Of a stretch of DNA of 5,965 nucleotides, positions 5,461 to 5,965 are shown one piece after another (positions within the stretch are counted from its first letter, which is position 1; each line of letters starts with the position of its first letter). Where the stretch lies: positions 1 to 5,965 of the forward strand of contig JAQBYL010000273.1 in NCBI GenBank assembly GCA_027622495.1, read 5' to 3'. A program made the position numbers and the translations under genes. Under the pieces are notes generated by a model. That model did no database searches. It was not told the DNA's origin and saw nothing but the letters and a program-made list of their open reading frames with translations. The stretch comes from Pseudomonadota bacterium. GTDB taxonomy: Bacteria; Pseudomonadota; Gammaproteobacteria; Pseudomonadales; Azotimanducaceae.

Positions 5461-5965
5461 TAATTCGGCTTTCTTTTCTCGCGAAACGCCGCCATCGACT
5501 CCTTGGCATCATTAGTCGCACGCCTGGCGACACCGAGACTCTGCATTTCGTAACGCAGCGCATCTTCCAGATCGACCTCCAGGCTGTTCTGCAGAACCCG
5601 TTTGGAAGTGCGCAACGCAAGCGGCTGCCACTCTGCCATCTGTGCGGCCACTTCCAGAGCCGTGTCCAACAGCTTGTCATGCGCAACCAGGCGATCGAGC
5701 AGCCCGATCCGGTAGGCTTCATCTGCGTCGACACGGCGACTGGTGTAGATCATGTCGGCAGCGCGGGACTGGCCGACCACGCGCGGCAGAAAGAAACTCA
5801 AGCCAGAGTCAGGTGACAGATTCCGTTCGATAAACACTGATTTGAAGCGGCTGTTTTCAGAACCAACGCGCATGTCGCATGACAGAGCAAGGCTCATCCC
5901 GGCACCCGCTGCCACCCCATTCACGGCGGCGATCACCGGCTTGTCGAGCCGATACACACTCATGG
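5448..5965 (-). CDS. Enoyl-CoA hydratase/isomerase family protein, partial (5' end outside window)
   Basis: C-terminal 171 visible codons of a crotonase-fold protein; family members run about 260 residues, so roughly 90 N-terminal residues lie past the right edge. The Met at the edge (5961-5963) is probably internal, because it directly precedes the mid-protein segment KPVIAAVNGVAAGAGMSLA, which contains the oxyanion-hole glycines. Next come SCDMRVGSENSRF (visible 28-40), LSPDSGLSFFLPRVVG (49-64) and the RIGLLDRLV region (85-93). By eye, the two catalytic glutamates of enoyl-CoA hydratase (rat Glu144 and Glu164) fall on Ser24 and Phe44, while Asp52 of PDSG is kept, a pattern seen in PaaG-type delta3,delta2-enoyl-CoA isomerases. 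It probably acts in fatty-acid or aromatic-CoA breakdown as an isomerase or related enzyme rather than a hydratase. It converges on the GST-fold gene; its promoter is outside the window. Confidence 0.92.
   Translation of the reverse strand, partial: MSVYRLDKPVIAAVNGVAAGAGMSLALSCDMRVGSENSRFKSVFIERNLSPDSGLSFFLPRVVGQSRAADMIYTSRRVDADEAYRIGLLDRLVAHDKLLDTALEVAAQMAEWQPLALRTSKRVLQNSLEVDLEDALRYEMQSLGVARRATNDAKESMAAFREKRKPNYTGT

Noticed and set aside
5337..5816. 159-codon plus-strand open frame over the GST end and the crotonase-fold gene
   Set aside because: It overlaps the convergent terminator and runs antisense to a clear crotonase-fold gene; no domain is visible.
1..5965. Mobile element, CRISPR, tRNA/rRNA, toxin-antitoxin or phage-defence system
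   Set aside because: No transposase or integrase, no direct-repeat array, no cloverleaf or rRNA-like sequence and no small paired genes were seen; all long genes have ordinary metabolic or transport assignments.

Overview
The window reads as ordinary chromosomal DNA from a Gram-negative proteobacterium, most likely an environmental or marine gammaproteobacterium. It encodes a secreted outer-membrane porin with an aromatic C-terminus, has Shine-Dalgarno-led genes, and looks moderately GC-rich by eye. The lineage is an inference from protein flavour, not from a marker gene.

Layout: (1) positions 1-198 hold the C-terminal 65 codons of a PiT-type inorganic phosphate transporter. (2) A 244-bp gap (199-442) carries hairpins, a T8 run and a sequence resembling a PhoB half-site. 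(3) Positions 443-1705 encode a putative outer-membrane porin of the coiled-coil-plus-barrel type, from a TTG start. (4) Positions 1766-4654 form a likely operon: an HsaA/HpaB/DszC-like flavin-dependent monooxygenase of the acyl-CoA dehydrogenase fold, a small VOC (glyoxalase-fold) protein, and an MFS exporter. (5) Positions 4717-5427 encode a GST-fold protein of the metaxin/Fax-like type. (6) Convergent to it on the minus strand, running off the right edge, is the C-terminal two thirds of an enoyl-CoA hydratase/isomerase family protein (5448-5965).

How the genes may work together: the phosphate transporter and the porin suggest a phosphate-uptake pair, with a possible Pho-box between them. 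The monooxygenase, VOC protein and MFS transporter look like a small module that oxidises, processes and exports (or imports) an unidentified organic compound. The GST-fold and crotonase-fold genes that follow fit a catabolic or detoxification neighbourhood, but nothing fixes a substrate. Four gene ends (phosphate transporter, porin, MFS, GST/crotonase) carry perfect 7-8 bp stems without a strong U-tract.

I found no RNA gene, mobile element, CRISPR array or recognisable defence system. The most interesting points are the candidate Pho-regulated porin, the uncharacterised monooxygenase/VOC/MFS module, and the apparent loss of canonical catalytic or metal-binding residues in the VOC and crotonase-fold proteins.
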